A stretch of 64,000 bases of DNA, taken from contig NZ_KB903836.1 in the NCBI RefSeq assembly GCF_000379825.1, positions 124,599 through 188,598 of the forward strand. Reading direction: 5' to 3'. Below are positions 17,723-27,137 of the stretch, piece after piece. Below the pieces are notes generated by a model. The model was not told where the DNA came from and made no database searches. It worked only from the letters and a program-made list of their open reading frames with translations. Position 1 is the first letter of the stretch. Every line of letters begins with the position of its first letter. Made by a program: the position numbers and the translations under genes. The stretch comes from Longispora albida DSM 44784 (GTDB lineage Bacteria; Actinomycetota; Actinomycetes; Mycobacteriales; Micromonosporaceae).

Positions 17723-18490
17723 GTGCAGCCGTGGCAGGTCCTGGTTCTCGTGATCGTAGCGGTGTACTTCCCGCTCAAGATCCTCACCCTGCTCCGGTAC
17801 CGGGGCCACCGCCCGGCCGGCGCGCGGCTCGTCCTCTACGTCCTCGGCTGGCCGGGCTTCGACCCGAAACCGTTCGGCCCAGGCGAGAGGAAGACGACGG
17901 GCGCTGGGATCGGCTGGCGTGGCGCGGCCGTCATGGCGGCCGGCCTGCTGACCTGGGCTGCCGTCGGATACTCAGACGTCGCCGAGCCCGCCCGGAGCTG
18001 GATCGGGATCGGGGCGATCCTGCTGACCGTGCACTTCGGATTCGCCGACGTGCTGGCCGGGGTGCTGCGGGCGCGGGGGATGGGCGTGCGGCGGCTGTTC
18101 CCGGAGCCGGTGCTGAGCGTCTCGCTCCGGGACTTCTGGAGCCGGCGGTGGAACATGGCCTACGTCGAGATGACGCAGCTGCTGTTCATGCCGGTACTGC
18201 GGCGGAAGCTCGGGAACTGGGCGTTCCTGGCGGCGTTCGCGATCTCGGGAGTGCTGCACGAGCTGGCGATCAGCGTGCCGGTGAACGCCGGGTACGGCGG
18301 GCCGATGGCGTACTTCCTGCTGCACGGCGGGGTCACGGTCGCCGAGGGACGGCTGGGCGTGCGGCGCTGGCCACGGGCCATCGGCCGGCTGTGGGCGGCG
18401 GCCTGGGTACTCGTCCCGCTGCCGCTGCTCTTCCACGGGCCGTTCCGGGCGGCGATGATCGAGCCGCTGTTCTCCTGGGGTACCCGGTGA
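17723..18490 (+). CDS. Membrane-bound O-acyltransferase (wax-synthase-like)
   Basis: 255 residues from GTG 17723, chosen because GGGGAGG at 17710-17716 sits six bases upstream; the in-frame ATG 17708 lies inside the operator. At least six hydrophobic segments are seen. The motif SLRDFWSRRWN and the membrane histidine in SGVLHELAISVP match the MBOAT_2/wax-synthase family, which transfers acyl groups to alcohols in the membrane. The substrate is unknown. The paired palindromes upstream suggest tight repression. Confidence 0.8.
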   Translation: MQPWQVLVLVIVAVYFPLKILTLLRYRGHRPAGARLVLYVLGWPGFDPKPFGPGERKTTGAGIGWRGAAVMAAGLLTWAAVGYSDVAEPARSWIGIGAILLTVHFGFADVLAGVLRARGMGVRRLFPEPVLSVSLRDFWSRRWNMAYVEMTQLLFMPVLRRKLGNWAFLAAFAISGVLHELAISVPVNAGYGGPMAYFLLHGGVTVAEGRLGVRRWPRAIGRLWAAAWVLVPLPLLFHGPFRAAMIEPLFSWGTR

Positions 18491-18574
18491 AAGAGGTCGC
18501 AGCTGTGGACCTCGGGCTGGTCATCTGGCATATGTGGCATATCTAGCAGTCGCCGGCAGCTAGATTGGACAGTC

Positions 18575-19654
18575 ATGGAGCTGCTGGACCGGGCCCGACA
18601 GGCCGCCGCCGACGCCGGTTTCGACGTCCTGCTCGTCTCGCCGGGCCCCGACCTGCGTTACCTGACCGGATACCAGGCCCTGCCGCTCGAACGGCTGACC
18701 TGCCTGGTGCTGCCCGCCCGGGGTGAGGCGTTCATGGTCGTGCCGCTCCTGGAGGAGCCGGCCGCCCAGGCTGCGCTCGGGGGCGGGCTGGAACTGGTGA
18801 CCTGGGGCGAGACCGACGACCCGTACGCGAAGATCGCGGCCAGGCTCGGCTCACCGGCCCTCGCGGGGCTCGACAACCACATGCACGCCGAGAAGGTGCT
18901 GCGGTTCCGGGCGGCGCTGCCCGGTACGGAACAGGGGCTCGCCGGGGACGTGCTGCGCGAGCTGCGGATGCGCAAGACCCCGGCAGAGGTGGCCTCGCTG
19001 CGGGCGGCCGGGGCGGCGATCGACCGGGTACACCGGCGGATGGCCGAGTGGCTGCGCCCGGGCCGGACCGAGCACGACGTCGCCCGCGACATCGCCGACG
19101 CGATCCTCGCCGAGGGGCACGCCACAGTGGACTTCGTCATCGTCGCCTCCGGCCCCAACGGGGCCAGCCCGCACCACGAGGTCTCCGGGCGCGTCATCGA
19201 GGCGGGGGAGCCGGTCGTGGTGGACATCGGCGGGACGATGCCCGATGGGTACTGCTCGGACTCGACCCGCACCTACAGCCTCGGCGAGCCGCACTCCGAC
19301 TTCGTGGACCTCTACACCGTCCTGCTCCGGGCGCAGGTCGCGCAGACCGAGACCGTCCGGCCGGGCATCACGGCGCAGGAGCTGGACGGGGTGGGGCGGG
19401 GTGTCATCGCCGCCGCCGGGTACGGCGAGTACTTCGTCCACCGCACCGGGCACGGCATCGGGCTGTCCACACACGAGGAGCCGTACATCGTGGCCGGCTC
19501 GCCGCTGCCGCTGGAAGCCGGCATGGCCTTCTCGATCGAGCCGGGGATATACATCCCCGGCCGGTTCGGCGCGCGGATCGAGGACATCTGCGTCTGCACG
19601 CCGGACGGCGGGGAGCGCCTCAACCTGACCAGCCGGGAACTCGTCGTGCTGTGA
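18575..19654 (+). CDS. M24 family Xaa-Pro dipeptidase/aminopeptidase
   Basis: 359 residues. The N-terminal creatinase-like domain (residues 1-130) precedes a pita-bread peptidase domain. The five metal ligands are all present: Asp217 (VVVDIGG), Asp229 (YCSDSTRT), His293 (TGHGIG), Glu322 (SIEPGIY) and Glu336 (RIEDI). It hydrolyses dipeptides with a C-terminal proline or N-terminal Xaa-Pro bonds in the cytoplasm. The stop overlaps the GTG start of the antiporter gene by three bases, so the two are translationally coupled. Confidence 0.93.
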   Translation: MELLDRARQAAADAGFDVLLVSPGPDLRYLTGYQALPLERLTCLVLPARGEAFMVVPLLEEPAAQAALGGGLELVTWGETDDPYAKIAARLGSPALAGLDNHMHAEKVLRFRAALPGTEQGLAGDVLRELRMRKTPAEVASLRAAGAAIDRVHRRMAEWLRPGRTEHDVARDIADAILAEGHATVDFVIVASGPNGASPHHEVSGRVIEAGEPVVVDIGGTMPDGYCSDSTRTYSLGEPHSDFVDLYTVLLRAQVAQTETVRPGITAQELDGVGRGVIAAAGYGEYFVHRTGHGIGLSTHEEPYIVAGSPLPLEAGMAFSIEPGIYIPGRFGARIEDICVCTPDGGERLNLTSRELVVL

Positions 19655-21222
19655 GCCAGCTCAGTGTGCTGTTCGCGCTGCTGGTCGGCGGGGTGCTCCT
19701 GGTGCCCGTCGCCGACCGGCTGCGCGTGCCGGCCCCCGTGCTGTGCACGTTCCTCGGGCTCGTCCTCGCGGCCGTGCCGGGCATCCCCAGCGTGGACTTC
19801 CCGCCGGAACTCATCCTCCCGCTGCTGCTCCCCCCGCTGCTCTACGCCGCGGCCCAGCGGTCGTCGTGGCGGCAGTTCGCCGCGAACGCCCGGCCGATCC
19901 TGCTGCTCGCGGTCGGCCTGGTCTTCGTCACCGCCGGAGCGGTCGCCGTCGCAGCCTCGATGGTCAGCCCGGTCCTGCCCGTCGGCGCGGCCGTCGTGCT
20001 CGGCGCGATCGTCGCGCCACCGGACGCTGCCGCCGTCACCGCCATCGCCGGGCGCCTGGGCCTGCCACGCAGGCTGGTCACGCTGCTGGAAGGCGAGGGA
20101 CTGTTCAACGACGTCACAGCCCTGACCTTGTACCAGGCAGCGGTGGCCGGCACCCTGGCCGGCTCCACCTCGGTCCTCGGCGGGATCGGCCTGTTCGGCT
20201 GGGCCGTGGTGTGCGCCGTGGCCGTCGGCCTCGTCGTGGGGTTCCTCGCCCGGCTGCTGCTCGACTGGCTGCCCGCCGCGAGCCTGCGCACGGCGCTCAG
20301 CCTGCTCGTCCCGTACGCGGCCTACGTGCCGGCCGACGAGCTGCGCGGCTCCGGCGTGCTCGCCGTCCTCGTCGCGGCCCTGTACCTGGGCTCGCAGGGC
20401 GCCGACCCCGACGACGTGGAGGGCAGGCTGGCCGGGCGGTCCTTCTGGGACGTGGTGGAGCTGATGGTCACCGGCGTGACCTTCGGAGTCGTCGGCCTGG
20501 AGCTCGTCGGGATCCTCGGGGCGGCCCGGGACGATCCCTGGGCGCTGGCCTGGAAGTCCGCGCTGGTCATCGCGGTGGTGATCCTGGTGAGAGCCGCGTG
20601 GCTCGTCCCGCTGTCGGCACTGGCCCGCCGCTGGGAACTCCGGCACAACCCGCAGGCCGAGGTGCCCCGCGACTGGCGGGGGAGCGTCCTGCTGTCCTGG
20701 GCCGGGATGCGCGGCGTGGTGACCGTGGTGACCGCGCTGGCCCTGCCGGTGGAGTTCCCCGGCCGCGACCAGATCCTCGTCCTCGCGATGGCCGTGGTGA
20801 TCGTGACCCTGCTCGTCCAGGGGCTCACGCTGCCCGCGGTGGTGGGCTGGCTGGGCCTGCGCGCCGACGGCGACCGCGAGGCCGCCGACCTGAACCGGAT
20901 CCGGATCGTGGCCGGAGAGGCCGCCGCCACCCGGCTCCGCGAGCTCCAGGCCCAGGGGCTGTGCCCGGACTGGCTCGCCGACCGGCTCGACGGCTGGTAC
21001 CGCAGCGTCATCTCCAGCGCCACCGACGAGGACGCCGACGCCGCCGCCGAGCGCGAACGGCGCAAGGAGACCCGGGTCGCGCTCCGGGTCATCGAGGCCG
21101 AGATGCTGGCGGCCGCGCGGGCCGCCGTCCTCGACCTGCGCCGCTCCGGTGCCGACCCGGTACTCGCCGACCGGGTCCTGACGAGGCTCGACCAGCGGAG
21201 CGTGCTCGCACGTAAGCCCTGA
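19651..21222 (+). CDS. CPA1-type Na+/H+ antiporter
   Basis: 523 residues from GTG 19651, which overlaps the preceding stop. About 12 membrane segments span residues 1-400. The family hallmarks are present: the ion-binding region GAIVAPPDAAAVTAIAGRLG, LLEGEGLFNDVTAL, and SWAGMRGVVTVVTALALP. A C-terminal cytosolic helical tail of ~110 residues follows (with RETR-type charged repeats), as in actinomycete NhaP-like proteins. It exchanges sodium or potassium for protons at the cytoplasmic membrane. Confidence 0.93.
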   Translation: MSQLSVLFALLVGGVLLVPVADRLRVPAPVLCTFLGLVLAAVPGIPSVDFPPELILPLLLPPLLYAAAQRSSWRQFAANARPILLLAVGLVFVTAGAVAVAASMVSPVLPVGAAVVLGAIVAPPDAAAVTAIAGRLGLPRRLVTLLEGEGLFNDVTALTLYQAAVAGTLAGSTSVLGGIGLFGWAVVCAVAVGLVVGFLARLLLDWLPAASLRTALSLLVPYAAYVPADELRGSGVLAVLVAALYLGSQGADPDDVEGRLAGRSFWDVVELMVTGVTFGVVGLELVGILGAARDDPWALAWKSALVIAVVILVRAAWLVPLSALARRWELRHNPQAEVPRDWRGSVLLSWAGMRGVVTVVTALALPVEFPGRDQILVLAMAVVIVTLLVQGLTLPAVVGWLGLRADGDREAADLNRIRIVAGEAAATRLRELQAQGLCPDWLADRLDGWYRSVISSATDEDADAAAERERRKETRVALRVIEAEMLAAARAAVLDLRRSGADPVLADRVLTRLDQRSVLARKP

Positions 21223-21320
21223 TCCACTATGGCGTTTCGGGAGAATCGGCTACATGGGGGCAATTGTCCTGAGAGCATGACGTCAACCGCAGTGGCGAAC
21301 GTGTGTGGGGGTGGCTTTCC

Positions 21321-21545
21321 GTGGCAGGTAAGTTCGAGGTCTACGAGGACAAGTCTGGCAAGTACCGTTTCCGGCTCAAGGCGGGCAACGGGGAGATCAT
21401 CGCGGTCGGCGAGGCGTACGACAACAAGGCCAGCGCGCTGAAGGGCATCGAGTCCATCAAGAACAACGCGATGGAGGCCCGGGTCGTCGACATGACGGCA
21501 GCGAAGGACGTGAACGCCGCCGCGCAGCCGGCCGCGAAGGTGTGA
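21321..21545 (+). CDS. DUF1508/YegP-like small protein
   Basis: 74 residues from GTG 21321, whose product begins MAGKFEVYEDKSGKYRFRLK, the usual beginning of this family. A second in-frame start at 21303 would add WGWLS and is less likely. The protein forms one DUF1508 repeat (RLKAGNGEIIAVGEAYDNKA, then SIKNNA) and an Ala-rich tail. The biochemical role of the family is unknown. The stop overlaps the next GTG start by four bases. Confidence 0.9.
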   Translation: MAGKFEVYEDKSGKYRFRLKAGNGEIIAVGEAYDNKASALKGIESIKNNAMEARVVDMTAAKDVNAAAQPAAKV

Positions 21546-23782
21546 CCAGGCAGGACGGACCCCGCCCCGGCGCGGGGTCCGTTCCCTGCGGGCGGCGGGC
21601 CTTCCTCGGCGGCGCGCTGGCCGCAGGGATCGTGACGGCGGCGCCGCGCGGCTGGCTCGACCCGGCCAGCGCGGCTCCGGCCGTGAAGTACGACGCCGAG
21701 CAGTACTGGATCAGGATGTTCGGCGGCGGCAACGGCATCATCTACACCGTCCGCGCCGACGGGGTCCTGTTCTGGTGGCGGCACGCCGGCTGGTTCAGCG
21801 GGGCCTTCGACTGGCTGAACTGCGGCGGGGGCCGGGCCATCGGCACCGGCTGGCAGAACACCATGTGGATCGGCGCGGCGGCCGACGGCTCCATCTTCGC
21901 GCTGCGCGGCAACGGCGAGCTGTGGCGGTACCAGTACGTCACCACCGACCTCAACGAGGGCTTCGGCTTCTGGGCCGACGGCGGCACGCTGCTGGCCACC
22001 GGCTGGGACCAGTTCGACCGGGTCTTCGGCGGGCCCGACGGCATCCTCTACGCGATCGACCACGACGGCATCCTGTTCCGTACCCAGTTCACCGGCGGGG
22101 CGCTCCCGCCGTTGCAGCCGATCGGCAACGGCTGGAACTTCTCCGGCTGGGTCGCGGCCGACTCCGGTGGCGTGATCTACGCGGAGATGCTGGTCGGGCT
22201 CGCCTGGTTCCGGTACAGCGGGGGAGCGTGGGCCAACAACGCCCAGAAGATCATCATCGACGAACGGCCCGGCGGGGTCGGCTACAGCCTGCCGACGCCG
22301 AACATCGAGCTGTTCACCGGGATGGGCGGCACCTTCTACGGCATCCAGCCCGACTTCCAGCACGTCCCGCAGTACGACAACACGCTCAAGTGGTTCCGGC
22401 TGGCCAACCCGCTGACGGTCGCCTCCGACGGCGGTCCGAACTGGGCTGGGTACGACGTCACGGTCGGCACCGGCTGGACGGTGCAGCGGTTCAGCGCGCT
22501 CCAGGGCTACGCGACGCCGCTGAGTGTCGGGAAGGGACAGGTCGCCAGGTTCGCGGTGTCGACAACGTTCGACTCCTTCACGGCGACCGTGCTGCGCTTC
22601 GGCGACTCCTCCGGCGAGGTGCCGGCGGTGTGGGGGCCGCAGACCTTCCCCGGCCAGTTCCAGTTCCTCCAGCCCGGCTACCGGATCGAGGGCTGCGGCT
22701 GGACGGAGAACCTGTCGGTGCCGGTCCCTGTGACCTGGCGCTCCGGCGTGTACGCCGTCGAGGTGACCGGCAAGCACGGGATCAGCCAGCTGCTGCCGTT
22801 CATCGTGAAGCCCGGCAGCCCGCAGGGCCAGTTCATGGTGCTGCTGCCGACGAACACCTACCACGCGTACAACGAGTGGGGCGGGCACGGCCAGTACAGC
22901 GCCGACCTGCTCAAGCAGCGGGTGCTGTCCATGAACCGCCCGATGCCGCTGGGCTTCTTCAACGCCGACCTGTACCTGCTGATGTGGATGGACCGCGAGG
23001 GCCTGACCTTCGACGTCTACGCCGACGCCGACCTCGACGCGAACCCGAGCCTGCCGCAGAGCTACACCGGCCTCGTCCTCGGCTCGCACCCCGAGTACTA
23101 CAGCCCGGCCATGCGGCAGGCCCTGATCACGTACCAGGACTCCGGCGGCAAGATCATCTACTGTGGAGGCAACGGCATCTTCGAGCGGGTCTCCTACAGC
23201 GCCGACCGCAGCCAGGTGATCTTCCGCAGGGCCGACGGCGCCCGTGACCTGTGGGACGACTACGGGCTGCCGGCCTCACAGATCGTCGGCACCAACTACA
23301 ACGCCTGCTCCGACTACACCTGGGGGCCGTACAAGGTCACGCAGCAGCACCCGCTGCTCACCGGTACCGGGCTGAACGTCGGCGACACCTTCGGCGCCTT
23401 CGGCTACAACGGCCCGGCCAGCGGGCTGGAGACCGACAACCTGCTGGGTGGCGACGGCGAGGCGTTCCCCGAAGAGATCTTCGCGGTCGGCGCGCACGGC
23501 TGCGCCTCGGGCGGGGCCGTGATGTGCCTGGTGCAGAAGGGCAACGGCTGGGCCTTCTCCGCCTCGTCGATGTCGTTCACGGGCGCGCTGCTGACCGACA
23601 CGAAGATGTCGACGATCCTCCGCAATGTCTTCGACCTCGCGCTCAACGAGAGCACGGCCCTGCCGCCGAGCCCGGCGCTCGTGCCAGCCCGGCCGGCGAA
23701 ACCCGTCCAGCCCCCGGCCGCGCGCGAAGAGAACGCTCGCTTGTGGCTGGTCAGGAAGCACATTCGCGCGCGTAGGCGCTGA
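21542..23782 (+). CDS. Tat-exported tachylectin-like / N,N-dimethylformamidase beta-like protein
   Basis: 746 residues. The N-terminus has a Tat motif (GRRAFLGGALAAG) and cleaves near PASAAPA. Residues ~50-290 are a tachylectin-2-like beta-propeller with W/G-rich blade repeats (TVRADGVLFWWRHAGW, GNGELWRYQY, AIDHDGILFRTQF). Residues ~320-700 resemble the large (beta) subunit domain of N,N-dimethylformamidase (LLPTNTYHAYNEWGGHGQYS, LVLGSHPEYYSPAMRQAL). I infer a carbohydrate-binding module joined to a hydrolase-like or structural domain; catalysis is unproven. The last 32 bases overlap the 3' end of the convergent LAL gene. Confidence 0.8.
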   Translation: MTRQDGPRPGAGSVPCGRRAFLGGALAAGIVTAAPRGWLDPASAAPAVKYDAEQYWIRMFGGGNGIIYTVRADGVLFWWRHAGWFSGAFDWLNCGGGRAIGTGWQNTMWIGAAADGSIFALRGNGELWRYQYVTTDLNEGFGFWADGGTLLATGWDQFDRVFGGPDGILYAIDHDGILFRTQFTGGALPPLQPIGNGWNFSGWVAADSGGVIYAEMLVGLAWFRYSGGAWANNAQKIIIDERPGGVGYSLPTPNIELFTGMGGTFYGIQPDFQHVPQYDNTLKWFRLANPLTVASDGGPNWAGYDVTVGTGWTVQRFSALQGYATPLSVGKGQVARFAVSTTFDSFTATVLRFGDSSGEVPAVWGPQTFPGQFQFLQPGYRIEGCGWTENLSVPVPVTWRSGVYAVEVTGKHGISQLLPFIVKPGSPQGQFMVLLPTNTYHAYNEWGGHGQYSADLLKQRVLSMNRPMPLGFFNADLYLLMWMDREGLTFDVYADADLDANPSLPQSYTGLVLGSHPEYYSPAMRQALITYQDSGGKIIYCGGNGIFERVSYSADRSQVIFRRADGARDLWDDYGLPASQIVGTNYNACSDYTWGPYKVTQQHPLLTGTGLNVGDTFGAFGYNGPASGLETDNLLGGDGEAFPEEIFAVGAHGCASGGAVMCLVQKGNGWAFSASSMSFTGALLTDTKMSTILRNVFDLALNESTALPPSPALVPARPAKPVQPPAAREENARLWLVRKHIRARRR

Positions 23783-26651
23783 GCGCCGCACGGTCGGCCA
23801 GGCCGGTCTTGGCGAGCAGCGAGGCGACGTGCTTCTCCACCGTGCGCGGGGAGATGAACAGCAGCTGCGCGATGCTCTTGTTACCGGAGTAGTCGGGCAG
23901 CAGCTCGAACACATCGAACTCGCGGACCGTGACGCCCCGGTCGCGCAGGGCGGCCGGGATCTGGTCGTGCCCGGTACGCCGCTGCCCGGCGCTCGCCCCG
24001 GCCTGCCGCAGCAGGACCCGGCAGGCGTTGGCGGCCGCCGGGATACCGAGCCGGTGGAAGTACTCCTCGGCCGGCCGCAGCCACAGCGCAGGCGACCCCC
24101 AGCCACCGGCGATGGCCGCCTCCGCCACGATCCGGCGGCCCAGGTGGGCGGCCAGCGGGAACGGCTCGGCGGCCGCGATCGCCGCCTCGAACGCCGCTTC
24201 GGCCTCGGCCGGCTTGCCCGACCGGCCCAGCAGGATCGCCTCGGCGAACAGGACGAACTGCTGGTTCCACCGGAGCCGGGCCGCGGGGGTGGCCGCGATG
24301 GCCTCGTGCTCTGGCCAGCCTGCCGCTCCGGCGTGCACCTCGGCCAGCAGGCGGAGGCCGTACTGGCCGGCCAGGTAGTACACAGTGGGGTTCTCCCGCT
24401 CCCACGCGAGCGCCTCGTCGAGATCACGCCTGGCCTGCGGCAGGTCCTCCTCCAGCAGAGCGCACACCGCCCGGCACAGCCCGAGGACCAGCGCGCCCGG
24501 CTGCGCCTGCTCCCCGCCGAGCTTGTGCAGGGTCGCCAGCTCGGCCTCCATCGCCTGCCTGCGGCCCTGGTGCGCGGCGACGGTCGCCTTGACGAACAGC
24601 GCCACCTGGTGGTCGGCGGCGTTCTGGAGCCTGGCCCCGGCGTCCTCCCACCGGGTCGTCGCCTCCAGCGCCGCCGGATAGTCGCCGCGCAGCAGCGAGT
24701 GCAGGCTGAGGCTCACGTCGATCGACGCGCCGAGGACGATCGAGCCGAGCTGCTGCGCCGCCTGCATGGCCTGGTGCAGCCGGGTCGACTCGCCGGTGCG
24801 CATGAACTCGTTCGCGCCCAGCCGCAGCAGCGCGTCGACCCGCCAGGCGTGCAGGCCGTGCCGCTCGGCCATCGCCAGCATCTTCTCCAGGTACGCGTCG
24901 GCCTCCTCGTACCCGTGCCGCCGGGCCAGCCCGGCCAGCACCTGCCAGGCCTGGCACGCGACCTCCGGCAGGGGCACCCGCTCCGCGACCCCGGCGGCCT
25001 GGCTGGCCAGCCGCTCGGCGGTCGCCATCCGCTCCTCGCGCTGCCCGGCGCCCATGAACGCCAGGCGGGCCTCCACGACGTCCACCGCGGCCTCGTGCTC
25101 GGGGCTGCACTCCGGCTCGCTCAGCCGCAGCAGGTCCCGCGCGATCCTGACCTGCGCCTCGGCGTCCTCAGGCCGGCCGGACGACACCAGCGCCCAGCCG
25201 AGCCGGCTGTGCAGCAGGACCCGCTGGCCGATCGCCTCCGGCCCCGACACCAGGCCGAGCGTGCTGGTCAGCTCGATCGCCCGGTCGTACTGCCCGGCGT
25301 CGGCCAGCGCGTGCAGCAGGCTGTCCACAGTGGCCGGATCCTCGCGCAGCTGGTACGCCTGCTCCAGCAGCGCCAGCGCCGACGTGCTCGCCCCGGTCGC
25401 CAGCACCCGCCGGCCGGCGTCGGCCAGCAGCGCGGCGGCCTCGGCTGTCTGCCCGGCCGTCAGGCGCAGCCGCGCTGCCCGCTGGCACCAGTCGCCTTCG
25501 AGGCCCGGGTGGGCCTTCTCGATCGCGTCGGCAGCCTGCCGGGCGTACGCGGCCCGTTCGGCGGGCATCAGCCCGGCCAGCAGCGCCTCGGCGGTCAGGG
25601 CGTGCCGGAAGGCGTACCAGTCGGCCCGCGTCTCGTCCGGTGCGATCAGCCGCGCCTCGGTGGCAGCCCGCAGGTGGGCGAGCAGCGCCCGGTCCGGCAG
25701 GCCCGTGATGGCCTGGAGCACCGGGAGCGCGAACCGCTGGCCGAGCACCGCGCCGGCCCGCAGCAGGTCGTGCGCCTGCTGGCCGAGCCGCCCGGCCCGG
25801 TCGGCGATGCTGGTGACCACAGAGCCGGGCAGGGCGGGTTCCAGCTCGCCCCGCAGCTCCCAGCCCGAGGTACCGGGGGAGAGCACCCCCGAGCCGACCA
25901 TGCTCGCCAGCAGCTCCTCGGCGACGAACGGGTTGCCGCCCGAGTCGCGGGCCAGCAGGCGGACCACGCCGGAGGGCACGGAGCCGGGCGCAACGCCCAG
26001 GCAGCTCGCCGCGAGCAGCCCGACCTGGGTGAGGCTCAGCGGGCGCGGCTCGGCGACCTCGGCCGCGCGGCGCTGGGCCGCCGACCGGGCCAGGGTCAGC
26101 GCCGGGCAGTTCTCGGGGCGGAGCGTGCCGAGGAGGAGCACCGGCAGGCCGGCCAGGTTGTCGACCAGGTACTCGATGACCGCCAGGCTCTCGGCGTCCG
26201 CGTCGTGCAGGTCCTCCAGGATCAGCAGGCACCCGGTACCGGAGCCGACGGCACCGAACAGCCGCAGCAGCGCCTCCGCCAGCTCGGCCAGGCTCGCCGC
26301 CGGGCCGGTCTCCGACCGCCACTCGGGGATCAGCCTGGCCAGCGCGGGCCGGAAGGGCACCAGCTCGGGATGCTGTGGTGGCCCGCTGGCCCGGACCAGC
26401 GAGGACATCGCCTCGGCCAGCGGGCGGAACGGCATGGTGGCCGAGGACGCCGTGGCCCGGCCGCGCAGCACCGGCACGCCGACGGCGAACGCCCGCCCCG
26501 CGGCCTCGGCGGTCAGCCGGGACTTGCCGATGCCAGCCTCGCCGAGCAGGAACACGGCCCGGCCCTCACCGCGGGCGGCCGCCCGCAGCGCACTGTCGAG
26601 GGCCGCGAGCTCGGCCTGGCGGCCGATGATCGCTGGCGAGCTGATCTGCAT
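23751..26651 (-). CDS. LuxR-family large ATP-binding (LAL) regulator
   Basis: 966 residues from ATG 26651. The start precedes IIGRQAELAALDSALRAAA and a P-loop (LLGEAGIGKSRLTAEAAG). A Walker B with LLILEDLHDAD is present. TPR-like helices fill residues ~350-880. The last ~60 residues form a LuxR HTH (NKSIAQLLFISPRTVEKHVA). Regulators of this kind (MalT-like) activate catabolic or antibiotic genes upon inducer and ATP binding. Neighbours on both sides are unrelated. Confidence 0.93.
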   Translation of the reverse strand: MQISSPAIIGRQAELAALDSALRAAARGEGRAVFLLGEAGIGKSRLTAEAAGRAFAVGVPVLRGRATASSATMPFRPLAEAMSSLVRASGPPQHPELVPFRPALARLIPEWRSETGPAASLAELAEALLRLFGAVGSGTGCLLILEDLHDADAESLAVIEYLVDNLAGLPVLLLGTLRPENCPALTLARSAAQRRAAEVAEPRPLSLTQVGLLAASCLGVAPGSVPSGVVRLLARDSGGNPFVAEELLASMVGSGVLSPGTSGWELRGELEPALPGSVVTSIADRAGRLGQQAHDLLRAGAVLGQRFALPVLQAITGLPDRALLAHLRAATEARLIAPDETRADWYAFRHALTAEALLAGLMPAERAAYARQAADAIEKAHPGLEGDWCQRAARLRLTAGQTAEAAALLADAGRRVLATGASTSALALLEQAYQLREDPATVDSLLHALADAGQYDRAIELTSTLGLVSGPEAIGQRVLLHSRLGWALVSSGRPEDAEAQVRIARDLLRLSEPECSPEHEAAVDVVEARLAFMGAGQREERMATAERLASQAAGVAERVPLPEVACQAWQVLAGLARRHGYEEADAYLEKMLAMAERHGLHAWRVDALLRLGANEFMRTGESTRLHQAMQAAQQLGSIVLGASIDVSLSLHSLLRGDYPAALEATTRWEDAGARLQNAADHQVALFVKATVAAHQGRRQAMEAELATLHKLGGEQAQPGALVLGLCRAVCALLEEDLPQARRDLDEALAWERENPTVYYLAGQYGLRLLAEVHAGAAGWPEHEAIAATPAARLRWNQQFVLFAEAILLGRSGKPAEAEAAFEAAIAAAEPFPLAAHLGRRIVAEAAIAGGWGSPALWLRPAEEYFHRLGIPAAANACRVLLRQAGASAGQRRTGHDQIPAALRDRGVTVREFDVFELLPDYSGNKSIAQLLFISPRTVEKHVASLLAKTGLADRAALSAYARECAS

Positions 26652-26840
26652 GGGCGCGAGGTTACCCAGTCGGCCCGGCATCCTGCCGCAAGGCCGATGA
26701 CACGACAAGGGCCGGGCCGGGGGGCTGTGCCCGCCTCCGGCCCGGCCGTTCACGCTGTTCACCAGGCCCGACCGGCCCCGTGGCCCCCCGCTGGCCGCCG
26801 CTGGGCAGAATCGGATACCCGACAGTCCGCGCCCGGACTG

Positions 26841-27089
26841 TTACCAGACCCACCAGTCGTCGTCGGCCGTGTCCGGGTTGCACGGGCACCGGTCGAAGGT
26901 GATCGAGTGAGTGGAAGGCCCGTAGTGACCGGTCTCGCCGATCTTGCCTGCCAGCACCCGGGACCGCGCGCCGGGCGAGGGCTCGGCCTGGACCAGGATG
27001 TCGCCTGCCGGGTGCGCGCCCAGGCCCGCAGGGCCCGCCGGGCGGAGCTGCGGGTCCTTCCAGGACCTGATCAGCTCGTCAGTGTGCAT
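26841..27089 (-). CDS. Orphan lanthipeptide-like precursor (mersacidin/lichenicidin-type leader)
   Basis: 82 residues from ATG 27089, with a strong AAGGAGG seven to thirteen bases upstream. The leader begins MHTDELIRSWKDPQLR and contains HPAGDI. This resembles the leader pattern (IIRAWKDPEYR ... NPAG) of the mersacidin/lichenicidin-type precursors. The C-terminal part has Ser, Thr and Cys residues (HYGPSTHSITFDRCPCNPDT) suited to lanthionine rings, then an acidic/Trp tail. No LanM, protease or exporter gene is found in the window, so the peptide is an orphan or is modified in trans. A non-RiPP small protein remains possible. Confidence 0.55.
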   Translation of the reverse strand: MHTDELIRSWKDPQLRPAGPAGLGAHPAGDILVQAEPSPGARSRVLAGKIGETGHYGPSTHSITFDRCPCNPDTADDDWWVW

Positions 27090-27125
27090 TGTGTCCTCCT
27101 TGAGCGGGGTGTAGCGGAAATGACC

Positions 27126-27137
27126 GTAACGCGTTAC
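27126..27137. promoter_or_regulatory. GTAACGCGTTAC palindrome upstream of the lanthipeptide-like gene
   Basis: A perfect 12-base palindrome about 36 bases upstream of the peptide start, just past the stop of the FhuF-like gene. It could be an operator for the peptide gene. Confidence 0.4.
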
